From contig NZ_AUKI01000002.1 of NCBI RefSeq assembly GCF_000424665.1, positions 41,171 to 105,170 of the forward strand: 64,000 nucleotides of DNA. The letters are read 5' to 3'. Positions within the stretch are counted from its first letter, which is position 1, and every line of letters starts with the position of its first letter. Positions 63,792-64,000 of this stretch are shown piece after piece. The notes under the pieces were generated by a model. The model was not told the DNA's origin, searched no databases, and worked only from the letters and a program-made list of their open reading frames with translations. Source of the DNA: Salinimicrobium terrae DSM 17865. GTDB lineage: Bacteria > Bacteroidota > Bacteroidia > Flavobacteriales > Flavobacteriaceae. A program made the translations under genes and the position numbers.

Positions 63792-64000
63792 GTGGATAAT
63801 TACCTGGATTTACTTAAGCTTGTATTGCCGCAATTCCTTGTAGAGCATTTTGATTTGATAAGAAGTAGAAAAGAAAAAGAAGTACTTCACCTTTACTTTG
63901 AGGAACGCAATACTCCTCCTCAGGAACATTCCTCAAAACTTTTAGTGTCTAAAGGATTCCATAAAGAAGTTACTATTCAGGATTTTCCCTTGCGAGGTAA
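63792..64000 (+). mobile_element. ISAon1-like transposase, N-terminal region (partial)
   Basis: About 69 codons run from a GTG at 63792 to the window edge, reading VDNYLDLLKLVLPQFLVEHF, then RSRKEKEVLHLYFEERNTPPQEH and KGFHKEVTIQDFPLRGK. This closely resembles the separate N-terminal ORF of ISAon1-type (ISL3-like) elements common in Bacteroidota, as remembered rather than searched. An in-frame TAG precedes the GTG by seven codons, so the start is well bounded. The catalytic part would lie beyond the window. Confidence 0.7.

Overview
The window is chromosomal DNA of a Bacteroidota bacterium, very probably a member of the Flavobacteriaceae. The signs are moderately low GC, an almost complete lack of Shine-Dalgarno sequences, several copies of the Bacteroidota sigma-A -7 octamer (TAnnTTTG) ahead of genes, AddAB-like repair proteins, an OmpA protein with thrombospondin type-3 repeats, and many signal-peptide or lipoprotein genes. 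The genus cannot be settled from the sequence alone. Most of the window is ordinary housekeeping DNA; the only mobile DNA I can recognise is the start of an ISAon1-like transposase at the right edge.

Left part (1-6.3 kb): acpP-fabF-rnc on the minus strand (rnc runs off the window), divergent from purN-rnhA-PfkB kinase-purF. Next (6.7-21.9 kb) comes a metabolic block that reads as one pathway: a divergent pair of operons encoding methylmalonyl-CoA epimerase plus a four-subunit sodium-pumping biotin-dependent decarboxylase (minus), and methylmalonyl-CoA mutase, a CoA-transferase/hydrolase and three-subunit succinate dehydrogenase/fumarate reductase (plus), followed by convergent ATP-dependent PEP carboxykinase. 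Together these connect PEP/C4 acids, succinate, methylmalonyl-CoA and propionyl-CoA. They could run as a sodium-coupled propionate-forming branch or in reverse for propionate use.

Middle part (22-36 kb): stress and accessory genes (universal stress protein, LpxH, a quinone-type VOC dioxygenase plus esterase pair, QueD, a 2OG oxygenase, enoyl-CoA hydratase followed by three tiny membrane proteins, an AbgT transporter, a MATE pump), then two secreted M14-type proteins in tandem, of which the first has lost its zinc site, and tRNA-Ala(TGC). At 35.5-48.1 kb lie repair genes (addB, addA, recJ) interleaved with ompA, kbl and sodB.

Right part (48-64 kb): small operons for rRNA methylation, thymidine kinase/alanine racemase, MscL, aspartate semialdehyde dehydrogenase, a lipoprotein prolyl oligopeptidase, an orphan ABC ATPase, a Gre-like factor, MtgA and fabH-accB-accC.

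The most unusual non-coding signal is a pair of nearly identical ~70-nt elements (6387-6456 plus, 46197-46268 minus). Each starts 3 nt after a promoter-like octamer and ends in an intrinsic terminator, which fits a duplicated small RNA. Other non-coding signals are a complete terminator hairpin inside the first codons of rnc, a possible second small RNA downstream of mscL, and a 27-bp palindromic intergenic repeat present three times, always just 3' of a gene. No CRISPR array, rRNA operon, prophage or recognisable defence island is visible.
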